Positions 56,263-64,000 of a stretch of DNA of 64,000 nucleotides are shown here, piece by piece. The DNA is taken from the NCBI RefSeq assembly GCF_024199945.1, contig NZ_JANADP010000001.1, positions 6,634,001 through 6,698,000 on the forward strand, read 5' to 3'. This DNA is from Bradyrhizobium sp. CCGUVB4N (GTDB taxonomy: Bacteria > Pseudomonadota > Alphaproteobacteria > Rhizobiales > Xanthobacteraceae). Each line of letters opens with the position of its first letter. Position 1 is the stretch's first letter. The notes beneath the pieces were generated by a model, which did no database searches, was not told the origin of the DNA, and saw only the letters and a list, made by a program, of their open reading frames with translations. Made by a program: the position numbers and the translations under genes.

Positions 56263-57107
56263 GCAGCATCACCACGCGCCACGCGCCGCGCGGCTTCTCG
56301 GCCGGCGAGTACATGACCTGCCTGACCGGCATCGTCTGGCGCGAGGGCCTGCGCTTCCTGCATCAGCGCGAGCGTTTCGTCTCGGCGCTGGTGCGGCCCC
56401 TGGTGTGGCTGTTCATCTTCGCCGCCGGCTTCCGCCAGGTGCTCGGCATCTCCATCATCCCGCCTTACGAGACCTACATCCTCTACGAGGTCTTCATCGC
56501 ACCGGGGCTGATGGCGATGATCCAGCTGTTCAACGGCATGCAGTCCTCGCTCTCGATGGTCTATGACCGCGAGATGGGCAATATGCGTACGCTGCTGGTG
56601 AGCCCGCTGCCGCGCGGCTTCCTGCTGTTCTGCAAGCTTCTCGCCGGCACCGCGGTGTCGCTGCTCCAGGTCTATGCCTTCCTGATCATTGCCTGGTTCT
56701 GGGACATCACGCCTCCGCCGATCGGCTATCTCACCGTGTTGCCGGCGCTGATCCTGTCCGGGCTGATGCTCGGCTCGCTCGGCATGCTGATCTCCTCCGG
56801 CATCAAGCAGCTCGAGAACTTTGCCGGTGTCATGAACTTCGTGATCTTCCCGATGTTCTTTGCCTCCTCCGCGCTCTACCCGCTCTGGCGGGTGCAGGAG
56901 GGCAGCCCCTATCTCTATTATGTCTGCCAGGCCAACCCGTTCACCCATGCGGTCGAGCTGATCCGGTTTGCACTGTATGGGCAGATCAACTGGATCTCGC
57001 TCGCCGTGGTCGCCGGCTGTACAATCGTCTTCATGATCGCCGCGATCTATGCCTATGATCCCTCGCGCGGGCTGGCACGGCGCGGGCCTGCGGGAGGCGA
57101 AGGATGA
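56259..57107 (+). CDS. ABC-2 type permease, PQQ-associated
   Basis: A 282-residue inner-membrane protein with six hydrophobic segments and the ABC-2 family signature EMGNMRTLLVSPLPRGFLLF, followed by NFVIFPMFFASSALYPLW. It resembles the PedC/phenylethanol-type permeases near quinoprotein dehydrogenases. ABC-2 permeases normally export. Combined with a binding protein this is an unusual importer/exporter hybrid whose direction is unknown. Confidence 0.9.
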   Translation: MSSITTRHAPRGFSAGEYMTCLTGIVWREGLRFLHQRERFVSALVRPLVWLFIFAAGFRQVLGISIIPPYETYILYEVFIAPGLMAMIQLFNGMQSSLSMVYDREMGNMRTLLVSPLPRGFLLFCKLLAGTAVSLLQVYAFLIIAWFWDITPPPIGYLTVLPALILSGLMLGSLGMLISSGIKQLENFAGVMNFVIFPMFFASSALYPLWRVQEGSPYLYYVCQANPFTHAVELIRFALYGQINWISLAVVAGCTIVFMIAAIYAYDPSRGLARRGPAGGEG

Positions 57108-57730
57108 CGGTTCGAACACTTGCTCGGACACTTGCCATGGCAGCGCTTGCGTTTGCGGTCTCGACCGCCGCCGCACGCGCAGCCGATCCGCGCTATCCCG
57201 ACTGGCCCTGCTCGCAGGCCAAGGTGCCCGAGATCTCGCTTGCGGCGGTCTGGGCCGGTCCTGCGCTCGACGACGCCGCGAGCAAGTGGAAGGACGACAG
57301 CAAGGTCAGCGCCCTGGTCTCGAAGCTCGCGGCGCGCAAGACGCCGCTGGATGAAGCCGAAAAGTCGGTGAAGGAATTCTTGAGCGGCTCCGCGGCCGAC
57401 AAGACCGCCAACGCAAAACTGCTGTTCGCCGGCCTGTTCGACACGCTGAACGCCCAGCGTTCCCAGGTCATGAGCGGGCTCGAACGCGTCAGCCGCAAGC
57501 AGCGCGAGGCCGCCGACAAGATCCGCGACGAGACCATCCAGCTCCAGGCGCTGCAGGACGCGACGCCGCGCGACGACACCAAGGTCGACGCGATGAGCAA
57601 CCAGCTGATCTGGGAGACCCGCATTTTCGAGGATCGCCGCAAGGTGGTGCGCTTCGTCTGCGAGGTTCCGACCACGATCGACCAGCGCCTGTTCGCGCTC
57701 GGCCGCGTTATCCAGCAGGAAATGGAATAG
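57104..57730 (+). CDS. Secreted protein of the PQQ-associated ABC operon, unknown function
   Basis: A 208-residue periplasmic protein (signal ending AARAADPRYPDWPC). The mature part is mainly helical, with KVPEISLAAVWAGPALDDAA, VSRKQREAADKIRDETIQLQ and a closing VCEVPTTIDQRL. The two cysteines (WPCSQ and RFVCEV) may pair. It overlaps the permease gene by ATGA and is conserved as the last gene of this operon type. It is probably a periplasmic accessory of the transport system. Confidence 0.75.
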   Translation: MTVRTLARTLAMAALAFAVSTAAARAADPRYPDWPCSQAKVPEISLAAVWAGPALDDAASKWKDDSKVSALVSKLAARKTPLDEAEKSVKEFLSGSAADKTANAKLLFAGLFDTLNAQRSQVMSGLERVSRKQREAADKIRDETIQLQALQDATPRDDTKVDAMSNQLIWETRIFEDRRKVVRFVCEVPTTIDQRLFALGRVIQQEME

Positions 57731-57863
57731 CGTCAGTCCCTCTGACGGCTTTCGTAAAAGTTCCCGCGATATCAAGGTGATCATTCATGTTTGCCGCGCT
57801 ATCTGCCGGAACCAAATCGTTCTAGGATGGCTTGTCCTGTGAATCCAGTAACGGGAGGCCTCG

Positions 57864-58163
57864 ATGGGAACAGCAAAATTCATCCTCGCAGGTGCTGCAG
57901 CCATCACCGTGCTCGCATCCTCCGCCTTTGCTGACGACATGACCGGAATGGTCACCAGCATCAATCGGCTCAACAACACGATCTCGATCCAGCAGATGCA
58001 GAAGGGCACGGTCGGCGGCAGCGCCGGCGGCGCGGGCGCGCTCCAGCAGTACAAGGCCAAGGACGCCGCGATGCTGGATTCCGTCCATGCCGGCGATCGG
58101 GTGACATATTCCGCGACGGACAGCGATGGCACGGGCACACTGACGAAGCTGCAGAAGCAATAG
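57864..58163 (+). CDS. Small secreted CusF/DUF1344-like protein
   Basis: A 99-residue protein with signal MGTAKFILAGAAAITVLASS and a compact domain beginning MTGMVTSINRLNNTISIQQM, typical of the CusF/DUF1344 beta-barrel group. It then has a Gly/Ala-rich run. Copper-ligand Met/His/Trp spacing is not clearly present, so metal binding is unproven. The ATG has GGGAGG upstream, and 133 bases from the previous gene suggest its own promoter. Confidence 0.7.
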   Translation: MGTAKFILAGAAAITVLASSAFADDMTGMVTSINRLNNTISIQQMQKGTVGGSAGGAGALQQYKAKDAAMLDSVHAGDRVTYSATDSDGTGTLTKLQKQ

Positions 58164-58179
58164 CAATCTCATTTGTAGC

Positions 58180-58295
58180 CATCCTTCGAGACGCCCGCCT
58201 TTCGGCGGGCTCCTCAGGATGAGGTCTGGCTTCGCGGCGAGATGTTAGACCCTCATGGTGAGGAGACCGCGAAGCGGTCGTCTCGAACCACGAGG
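58180..58295. repeat. Two-part palindromic intergenic repeat
   Basis: 58180-58223 starts CATCCTTCGAGACG and contains CGCCCGCC-TTTC-GGCGGGC. 58250-58295 contains GACCGCGAAGCGGTC and ends CGTCTCGAACCACGAGG, the inverse of the start. The family is common in Bradyrhizobium and lies between convergent genes, where it could end transcription from both sides. Confidence 0.75.
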
Positions 58296-58315
58296 CCACC
58301 GCTGTCGCGTCTCGC

Positions 58316-58873
58316 CTACTGCTCCGGGCGAGGCTCCGGCTGTGCCTCCTCCGTCGGCAGATTCGCGCGCTCCCAGCCGTCGGTGCCATCAGGGTACCAG
58401 GCGACGTTGGCATAGCCGTAAGCGAGCGCGCGCTTGGCGGCGTTCCAGGACATCCAGCAATCGGCGAGGCAATAGATCACGAGCAGCGCGGCCTTGTCGC
58501 CGTGCGACGCCTGCGCAAGACCGCGCTGAAGATAATCGTCCATCGCCGACGGCAGCGCGCCGTAGCCTGTGTCGGGCAGCCAGACGCTGCCGGGAATGTT
58601 TTTCCGCGGCGCATCCCGCCACACCGTGCCCGCAGGCAGGTTCTTCGGCTTCGGCGCGCGCGGCAGCACATCGATGAAGGCACCGCTCTTCGCGCGCCAG
58701 ATCGCCTCGGTCTCCGCCGTCGTCAGCACGCGCGCGCCTTGCAGCGTCGCCGGCACCGGCGCGCGGTAATTGTCGGTGCGATAGCCCCCGGGCTCGAACG
58801 GCTCCTGCTGCTGCGCCAAAGCCGGCCCCGCCAGCATGGCGGCGACCAGCGCAGCGGCAAGAGGTCGCCTCAT
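58316..58873 (-). CDS. PQQ-associated CxxxCW-motif protein, rhodanese-like
   Basis: A 185-residue periplasmic protein (signal MRRPLAAALVAAMLAGPALA). A rhodanese-like domain with YCLADCWMSWNAAKRAL (Cys135, Cys139, Trp140) marks the family annotated as PQQ-dependent catabolism-associated. It may handle redox or sulfur chemistry for a quinoprotein or its cytochrome. Its start overlaps the stop of the binding-protein gene upstream (58870-58873). Confidence 0.87.
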   Translation of the reverse strand: MRRPLAAALVAAMLAGPALAQQQEPFEPGGYRTDNYRAPVPATLQGARVLTTAETEAIWRAKSGAFIDVLPRAPKPKNLPAGTVWRDAPRKNIPGSVWLPDTGYGALPSAMDDYLQRGLAQASHGDKAALLVIYCLADCWMSWNAAKRALAYGYANVAWYPDGTDGWERANLPTEEAQPEPRPEQ

Positions 58874-59748
58874 GGCGCCTTCTTGGCCGCCTCCACACCG
58901 AGCGGCTTGTCGTTTTCATCCAGCAACGGCACGCCGAAGTCGAGCAGGATCTTGTTGATCTCGCCCTGGTTCTCCTGAATCAGCTTGTTGAGCTGGCGCT
59001 TCCAGTTCTGGTCGGCGGCGCGCACGCCCATGCCGATGCGATAGACCAGCTTGGGGCCGGTGGTTTCCTTCACCAGCGGGGTCACGTGCATCGCGCCGAC
59101 CTTCTTGGCGTAGTAGCCCGCCATCGGTCCCCACAACACGCCGGCGTCGATCTTGCCGGCAGCGAGATCGTCGATCATGGCCTGCGCCGAATTGTCGTAG
59201 CGCGTGTCGATCATCAACGGATAGGGTTTTGCGTCGCCCATCAGCCCTGCGATGGCCATGTTGGTCGCGGGCGGCGTGCCGGCGACGATGCCGACATGCT
59301 TGCCTTTCAGCTTCGGGTCTTCGAGCGTGTCGACGTCCTCCAGCCCGCTGCCCGCTTTCGCAACCAGCGCATAGGACGTGCGATAATAGGGATTGGTGCC
59401 CTGCACGAGGTCGTCGCCTTGCGGGAAGCCCATGATGACATCGCAGCGATGCGCACCCAGCGTCATGCGCACGAAGCCCGTGGCCTGCGGGAAGAAGACG
59501 TAGTCGAGCTTCTTCTGAAGCTTGTCCGCGAACAGCTCGGCGAGCTTGTTCTCGATGCCCTCGCCCTTCTCGTTGGAGAACGGCAGATTGCGCGGATCGG
59601 CGCAGACGCGCAGCACCTTGGGGTCGACCAGCTCGAACGAGAGGTCACCACCATCGGTCGTCTGCGCGCGAGCGATGTCGCCGATCGCACACGACACCGC
59701 CATCACACACAGTGAAATCAACCAGCGACGATGTCGTCCGGCCTCCAT
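58870..59748 (-). CDS. Quinoprotein dehydrogenase-associated substrate-binding protein (XoxJ-like)
   Basis: A 292-residue periplasmic protein (signal RRWLISLCVMAVSCAIGDIA) of the type 2 solute-binding fold. The opening LRVCADPRNLPFSNEKGEG and FPQGDDLVQGTNPYYRTSYA are hallmarks of the MxaJ/XoxJ family. It helps mature or stabilise PQQ alcohol dehydrogenases rather than transporting a ligand. It is the first gene of a minus-strand pair, divergent from the relay hydrolase. The dehydrogenase (xoxF) and its cytochrome are not adjacent on this side. Confidence 0.9.
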   Translation of the reverse strand: MEAGRHRRWLISLCVMAVSCAIGDIARAQTTDGGDLSFELVDPKVLRVCADPRNLPFSNEKGEGIENKLAELFADKLQKKLDYVFFPQATGFVRMTLGAHRCDVIMGFPQGDDLVQGTNPYYRTSYALVAKAGSGLEDVDTLEDPKLKGKHVGIVAGTPPATNMAIAGLMGDAKPYPLMIDTRYDNSAQAMIDDLAAGKIDAGVLWGPMAGYYAKKVGAMHVTPLVKETTGPKLVYRIGMGVRAADQNWKRQLNKLIQENQGEINKILLDFGVPLLDENDKPLGVEAAKKAP

Positions 59749-59874
59749 CGCGCTTCCTCCTCATTTCATTCGAATGCTATCCATGCAACGCAGGACGCAC
59801 CATGTTCTGCCAAACTTCGCGTTGGCTTGTTGTGCTGCAGTGCAATGCGGCAAACCCTGAACTGAGGCGGAAAC

Positions 59875-60798
59875 GTGTCGCATCTCGCGTCAAAGATCGC
59901 AGCCCTGTCCCTGCTGGCAGCGACGCTAGCACGCGCCGGGGCGGCCGAATTGCCTGTGAGCGAAGTTGCACCGGGAATCTTCGTGCACTCCGGGACCATC
60001 GCCCTGATGACCCGCGGGAACGAGGGCGACATCGCCAATGTCGGCTTCATCGTCGGCGAGGCTGCGGTGGCCGTGATCGATACCGGCGGCAGCCTTCGTG
60101 AAGGCGAAGCCCTGCTGGCCGCGGTGCGGGCCCGTACCAGCAAGCCGATCCGCTACGTCATCAACACCCACGGCCACCCCGACCATGTCTTCGGCAATGC
60201 GGCCTTTGTGGCGGAGGGAACCAGCTTCGTCGGCCACAGCAAGCTGCCCCAGGCGCTGGCCACGCGCGGGCCGTATTACCTCGATAATTTTCGGCGCATC
60301 ATGGGCGATGAGCTGATCGATCCCGTGAAGATCGTGCCCCCCACTGAGCTGGTTCGGGACACCATGACGCTCGATCTCGGATCGCGCCGGCTGACCTTGC
60401 GCGCCTGGCCGGCCGCGCACAGCGACAACGACCTGACGGTGTTCGACGAGACGACCAGGACCCTGTTCGCAGGCGATCTGGTCTTCCTCCGCCACATCCC
60501 GGTGATGGATGGCAGCATCCGCGGCTGGCTCGCCCTGCTGAAGGAGCTGGAGGCCGTTCCGGCAGTTCGCGTCGTTCCCGGTCACGGCCCTGTGAGCGAC
60601 TGGCCTGCCGCGCTCTCGGATGAGCGGCGTTATCTCTCGACGCTGCTGTCGGACGTCCGTGCCTCGAACAAGAAGGGCGAGCCGATCCGGACCGCAGCCG
60701 AGAAGGCCGCGGCCGCCGAGCGGTCGCATTGGGAACTGTTCGACGACTACAACGCCCGCAACGCAACCGCAGCATTTTCTGAAATTGAATGGGAGTAG
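59875..60798 (+). CDS. MBL-fold zinc hydrolase of the quinoprotein relay group
   Basis: A 307-residue secreted metallo-beta-lactamase-fold protein (start GTG 59875, after GAGGCGG). The zinc motif is THGHPDH (His99, His101, Asp103, His104), with further ligands in LRAWPAAHSDNDL, LFAGDLVF and VVPGHGPVSDW. It resembles SoxH-related quinoprotein-associated hydrolases. With the SoxYZ-like carrier encoded next, it is thought to work on a carrier-bound group in the periplasm. The real substrate is unknown. Confidence 0.87.
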   Translation: MSHLASKIAALSLLAATLARAGAAELPVSEVAPGIFVHSGTIALMTRGNEGDIANVGFIVGEAAVAVIDTGGSLREGEALLAAVRARTSKPIRYVINTHGHPDHVFGNAAFVAEGTSFVGHSKLPQALATRGPYYLDNFRRIMGDELIDPVKIVPPTELVRDTMTLDLGSRRLTLRAWPAAHSDNDLTVFDETTRTLFAGDLVFLRHIPVMDGSIRGWLALLKELEAVPAVRVVPGHGPVSDWPAALSDERRYLSTLLSDVRASNKKGEPIRTAAEKAAAAERSHWELFDDYNARNATAAFSEIEWE

Positions 60799-60842
60799 CG
60801 GCCGCGCTACCCTTGTCCAATAATTCGCACGAGACCCTGACC

Positions 60843-61661
60843 ATGATGGGATGCACACGCCGCCTGCCGTTGATCGCCGCGTTGCTCGGCATCGCCTTCG
60901 CGCTGCCCGCGAGCGCCGAGGAGGCCTACGATCCCTGGCCTGGCCTGGTGCAGGATATCTTCAGCAACCGTCCGATGAACGACGGCAACGCTGTCATCGC
61001 CATCGAAATGCCCTATCGCGCCGAGGACGCGGCGATCGTGCCGGTGACCCTGCGCAGCAAGCTGTCACCGGGCGATGCGCGCCGCATCCGATCGATCACG
61101 CTGGTGATCGACCGCAACCCGGCGCCGATGGCTGCGAAATTCGAGCTTGGCGCGGATGCCAATGTCACCGAGATCTCCACGCGCGTGCGTGTCAATAATT
61201 ACACCGACGTTCATGCGGTGGCGGAGCTGAGCGACGGCCAGCTCTACGTCTCCAAGACCTATGTGAAGGCGTCGGGCGGTTGCTCGGCCCCGGCGGGGAA
61301 GAACGCGGAGGAAGCCCAGAACCGCCTCGGCCAGATGCGCTACCGGCAATTCGCGCGCGAGGAGGCGCCCGCGAGCCGCATCCGCGAGGCCCAGATCATG
61401 ATCGGCCATCCCAACAATTCCGGCCTGCAGATGGATCAGGTCACGCAGCTCTACATTCCCGCCTTCTTCATCAACCAGCTGAAGCTGACGCAGGACGACA
61501 GCCCCGTGCTGTCGATGGAAGGCGGCATCTCGATCTCGGAAGATCCCAACCTGCGCTTCACCTACGTGTCCAACGGCGCGAAGCGATTCCGCGCGGAAGC
61601 CAAGGACACGGACGGGCACGTGTTCCGCAACGAGTGGGACGTGGAGAAGCCGGGGACGTGA
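60843..61661 (+). CDS. SoxYZ-like carrier protein, quinoprotein-associated
   Basis: A 272-residue secreted fusion with a SoxY-like first half (DPWPGLVQDIFSNRPMNDGN) and a SoxZ-like second half (IMIGHPNNSGLQMDQV, then RFTYVSNGAKRFRAEAKDTD). The carrier Cys147 is in KASGGCSAPAGK, in mid-sequence rather than at a C-terminal GGCGG. The start at 60843 gives the best signal peptide; 60789 would overlap the relay hydrolase gene. It should act with that hydrolase as a sulfur-type relay near a PQQ dehydrogenase. Confidence 0.87.
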   Translation: MMGCTRRLPLIAALLGIAFALPASAEEAYDPWPGLVQDIFSNRPMNDGNAVIAIEMPYRAEDAAIVPVTLRSKLSPGDARRIRSITLVIDRNPAPMAAKFELGADANVTEISTRVRVNNYTDVHAVAELSDGQLYVSKTYVKASGGCSAPAGKNAEEAQNRLGQMRYRQFAREEAPASRIREAQIMIGHPNNSGLQMDQVTQLYIPAFFINQLKLTQDDSPVLSMEGGISISEDPNLRFTYVSNGAKRFRAEAKDTDGHVFRNEWDVEKPGT

Positions 61662-61671
61662 GAGCCACTTA

Positions 61672-61812
61672 CTTCCCCTCTCCCCTTGCGGGAGAGGGTG
61701 GATCGCCGCGATTAGCGGCGAGACGGGTGAGGGGTATCTCTCCACACGCAAGCACGCGGAGAGATACCCCTCATCCGGCGCTTCGCGCCACCTTCTCCCG
61801 CAAGGGGAGAAG
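61672..61812. repeat. Long nested palindromic repeat, 141 bp
   Basis: The outer arms (CTTCCCCTCTCCCCTTGCGG... and ...CCGCAAGGGGAGAAG) and inner arms (GGGGTATCTCTCC with GGAGAGATACCCC) give a very long imperfect hairpin. Elements of this form are widespread in Rhizobiales. It lies between convergent genes and could act as a transcription barrier. Confidence 0.85.
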
Positions 61813-61839
61813 AAAGATGGCTCCGTCCATGCCGCTATA

Positions 61840-62199
61840 CTAGAAACACCTCACCTCGGCCTCGGCCTGGGCCCGCCGCAAATCATTCACGGCCGAATTG
61901 GCCTGCTCTGACGTCCGGAACTGGGTGCCGAGATTGCCGCGAACCTGGGACATGCTGAGCGCGGTCTCGGCGGTGACATAGCGTTCGTAGCTGACAATCG
62001 AGGCGACCACGTCGATCGAGCAGGAGCATTGCTCGATCGCCTGCCGCGTCTCACCATTGGCTTTCATGCAGCCATAGACGTATTCCGCGCGCGCCGACGT
62101 CGGATAATCATTGGCCTCCTCGGCCCGCACCGTGCAGACGGTCGCCGCAAGCACGACCATAGCGGCGACAATCGGTCGTACCTGTCCCGCAAAACTCAT
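61840..62199 (-). CDS. Small secreted cysteine-containing protein, unknown function
   Basis: A 119-residue protein with a signal peptide (IVAAMVVLAATVCTVRAEEA) and a helical mature part. Three cysteines lie in YGCMKANGETRQAIEQCSCS, and one is at the C-terminal end (EVRCF). The arrangement suggests a small disulfide-stabilised periplasmic helper. I do not know the family; similar small proteins accompany quinoprotein gene sets. It is divergent from the NMT1-type binding protein gene. Confidence 0.65.
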   Translation of the reverse strand: MSFAGQVRPIVAAMVVLAATVCTVRAEEANDYPTSARAEYVYGCMKANGETRQAIEQCSCSIDVVASIVSYERYVTAETALSMSQVRGNLGTQFRTSEQANSAVNDLRRAQAEAEVRCF

Positions 62200-62271
62200 G
62201 AGCGTCCTCCCGCTGGTTGCGATGGAAGCTATGCTATGCCTATTGTCCTGAAAAGCACCCTATCCGAGGAA

Positions 62272-63267
62272 ATGGCTCACAAGGTGATGAGAGTTTTGGC
62301 ACGAATATTGGCGCTCGCAACGACGTTGGCGCTGACGCTGGGTACGGCGGCCCATGCCGCCGACACCATCCGCCTGGCGGTGCAGAAGACCGGAACGTTC
62401 TCCTGGGAACTGGCCACCATCCGCGAGGCCGGACTCGACAAGGAGGCCAATCTGGCGCTGGAAGTCACCGAGCTTGCGAGCCCCGAGGCCGGCAAGATCG
62501 CGCTGCGCGCCGGCAATGCCGACATCATGCTGTCGGACTGGCTGTGGGTGTCGCGCGAGCGCGCGCTCGGCGCCAAGCTCACCTTCTATCCCTATTCCAG
62601 TGCGCTCGGCGCTGTGATGGTGCCCGCGGCATCACCGATCAAGACACTTGGCGATCTGAAGGGCCGCAAGCTCGCCGTCGGCGGCGGTCCCCTCGACAAG
62701 AGCTGGCTGCTGCTGCAGGCACGGATGAAGCAGGACGGCATCGACCTGAAGTCGGATGCGACGATCGCCTATGGCGCGCCGCCTTTGATCGCCGCCAAGG
62801 CGCTCGACGGCGAGATGGATGCGAGCCTGAATTTCTGGAATTTCTGCGCCCAGCTCGAGGCCAAGGGTTTTCGGCGCCTCGCCGGCATCGAAGAGATCTT
62901 GCCGAAGCTCGGCGCCAAGGGCGCGGTCTCTGCCGTCGGCTACGTCTTCGACGAGGGCTGGGCCGCGAGCCATCGCGACGCCGTGGCGCGTTTCATCGCC
63001 ATGACCCGCAAGGCCAAGCAGTTGCTGGTGACCTCGGATGCGGCCTGGGACAAGATCGCCCCGCTCACCGGCGCGAGCGATCCTGCCATGCTCAAGACCT
63101 ACCGCGACCGCTATCGTGACGGCATTCCACGCCGGAACATCAGCGATGAGGAAGCGGACGCGCGCGTGCTCTATCGCGTGCTGGCCGAAATCGGCGGCCG
63201 CGAGCTGGTCGGTCCGGCGGCCGAGCTCGATCCCGGCACGTTCTATCACGCCGTCCCCGGAGACTGA
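62272..63267 (+). CDS. NMT1/SsuA-type ABC transporter substrate-binding protein
   Basis: A periplasmic binding protein of about 331 residues. The signal peptide lies in MRVLARILALATTLALTLGT, then AAHAADTIRLAVQ. The fold of NMT1/THI5 and sulfonate-binding proteins is shown by LASPEAGKIALRAGNADIMLSDW-like spacing and YAAPP-type substrate loops. The start is uncertain: 62236 (GGAAG site), 62272 or 62287. The permease follows with 1 base between. Sulfonate, nitrate or a pyrimidine precursor are possible ligands; in quinoprotein regions the true ligand is not known. Confidence 0.83.
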   Translation: MAHKVMRVLARILALATTLALTLGTAAHAADTIRLAVQKTGTFSWELATIREAGLDKEANLALEVTELASPEAGKIALRAGNADIMLSDWLWVSRERALGAKLTFYPYSSALGAVMVPAASPIKTLGDLKGRKLAVGGGPLDKSWLLLQARMKQDGIDLKSDATIAYGAPPLIAAKALDGEMDASLNFWNFCAQLEAKGFRRLAGIEEILPKLGAKGAVSAVGYVFDEGWAASHRDAVARFIAMTRKAKQLLVTSDAAWDKIAPLTGASDPAMLKTYRDRYRDGIPRRNISDEEADARVLYRVLAEIGGRELVGPAAELDPGTFYHAVPGD

Positions 63268-63268
63268 G

Positions 63269-64000
63269 GTGCTGCGCCTTCTCTCGTTCGCCCTGTTTCT
63301 CGCGATCTGGTGGACCGCCGCGCTGTTCGTCGGAGGCGCAAAGCTGCCCTCCCCGCCCGCCGTGCTCAATGTCATTGTCGCGGAAGCGTCGAGCGGCGCG
63401 CTGTTCCTGCATCTCGGTGCGACGCTGGCACGCGTGGCGCTCGCCTTCGTGCTGGCGATGTCGCTCGGCAGCGCCATCGGCTATCTGATGGGCCGGGTCA
63501 AGCTCGCCGACCGGCTCGGCGATCCCTGGCTGATCCTGCTGTTGAACCTGCCGGCGCTGGTGGTGATCGTGCTGGCCTATATCTGGGCCGGGCTCACCGA
63601 GACCGCCGCGATCGCAGCGATTGCCATCAACAAGCTGCCGACTGCGGTCGTCACCTTGCGCGAGGGCACCCGCGCGCTCGACCGTTCGCTGGACGAGATG
63701 GCGATGGTCTTCGCGATGCCGCGCTGGCGCGCGTTCCGCCATGTCGTGCTGCCGCAGCTTGCGCCCTATATCGCGGCCTCAGCCCGCTCCGGCCTGTCGC
63801 TGGTGTGGAAGATCGTGCTGGTCGCCGAGCTGCTGGGACGGCCGAACGGCGTCGGCTTCGAGATCGGCGTTGCCTTCCAGCTGTTCGACACGCCGCGCCT
63901 GCTGGCCTATTCCCTGACATTTGCCGCGGTCGTGCTCGTGATCGAGACGGCGCTGGTGCAACCGTTCGAGGCCCGCGCAACGCGGTGGCGGCCCCGTGCG
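63269..64000 (+). CDS. ABC transporter permease (SsuC/TauC type), runs off right edge
   Basis: The frame opens with GTG at 63269, 1 base after the binding-protein stop, and is open to the window end (about 244 residues). It has hydrophobic segments and the binding-protein-dependent EAA-type loop region (DEMAMVFAMPRWRAFRHVV, then LPQLAPYIAAS). It is the permease partner of the NMT1-type binding protein; the ATPase should follow outside the window. The family is clear, and the C-terminus is nearly complete. Confidence 0.85.
   Translation, partial: MLRLLSFALFLAIWWTAALFVGGAKLPSPPAVLNVIVAEASSGALFLHLGATLARVALAFVLAMSLGSAIGYLMGRVKLADRLGDPWLILLLNLPALVVIVLAYIWAGLTETAAIAAIAINKLPTAVVTLREGTRALDRSLDEMAMVFAMPRWRAFRHVVLPQLAPYIAASARSGLSLVWKIVLVAELLGRPNGVGFEIGVAFQLFDTPRLLAYSLTFAAVVLVIETALVQPFEARATRWRPRA

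Noticed and set aside
57731..57747. CGTCAG-N5-CTGACG hairpin after the PQQ-associated operon as terminator
   Set aside because: The stem is only 6 bases with no T-run, so it is too weak to call.

Overview
The window looks like chromosomal DNA of a Bradyrhizobium-like alphaproteobacterium. The evidence is the high GC content, the rhizobial-type palindromic repeats between genes, the many BMP-type and PQQ-associated ABC transporters, and an RpoN-controlled dctA. This placement is inferred from gene content; no 16S or other marker gene is present. I see no tRNA, rRNA, CRISPR array, phage or replication origin. The only clear mobile element is one IS630-family insertion sequence.

Layout. 1-3.2 kb: edge of an MBL-fold hydrolase gene, dctA with a textbook sigma-54 promoter, and a protein of unknown function. 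3.3-25.9 kb: a large purine/ureide nitrogen-salvage region. It holds allantoate amidohydrolase (allC), a BMP-type importer operon carrying biuret hydrolase (biuH) and a nucleobase deaminase, a Tsx-like outer-membrane protein with a ribosome-site-sequestering leader hairpin, a second BMP importer operon, 8-oxoguanine deaminase, a two-gene molybdenum hydroxylase (xanthine dehydrogenase family), a fused OHCU decarboxylase/HIU hydrolase, allantoinase (puuE) and a DUF3830 protein. Together these could carry purines from uptake through urate to allantoate, but no uricase is visible. An IS630 copy sits exactly in the overlapping stop codons of the hydroxylase and OHCU/HIU genes.

25.9-46.8 kb: mixed housekeeping and accessory genes. 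These are small secreted proteins, an MFS exporter, a DUF900 alpha/beta hydrolase, a ClC-type channel with an upstream class II aldolase, MarC, a ferritin-like YciE protein, an Hsp20-Lon-small basic protein operon facing an HU gene across a shared terminator, a thiolase, a GspN/GspC-like protein, a multicopper oxidase plus phospholipase-C-like phosphoesterase operon, a Tat-exported GH1 glycosidase and a GrlR-like protein.

46.9-64 kb: a quinoprotein (PQQ)-associated region. It has a TonB-dependent receptor, a NarL-type two-component pair, S-formylglutathione hydrolase, an ABC exporter/importer set with a beta-propeller protein, a CxxxCW rhodanese-like protein, a XoxJ-like binding protein, an MBL-fold relay hydrolase, a SoxYZ-like carrier, and a further NMT1-type ABC transporter running off the right end. 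The arrangement resembles the lanthanide-uptake (lut) and XoxF accessory genes of methylotrophs, although the PQQ dehydrogenase itself is not in the window. The genes fit periplasmic methanol/alcohol oxidation, with formaldehyde passed to the glutathione pathway.
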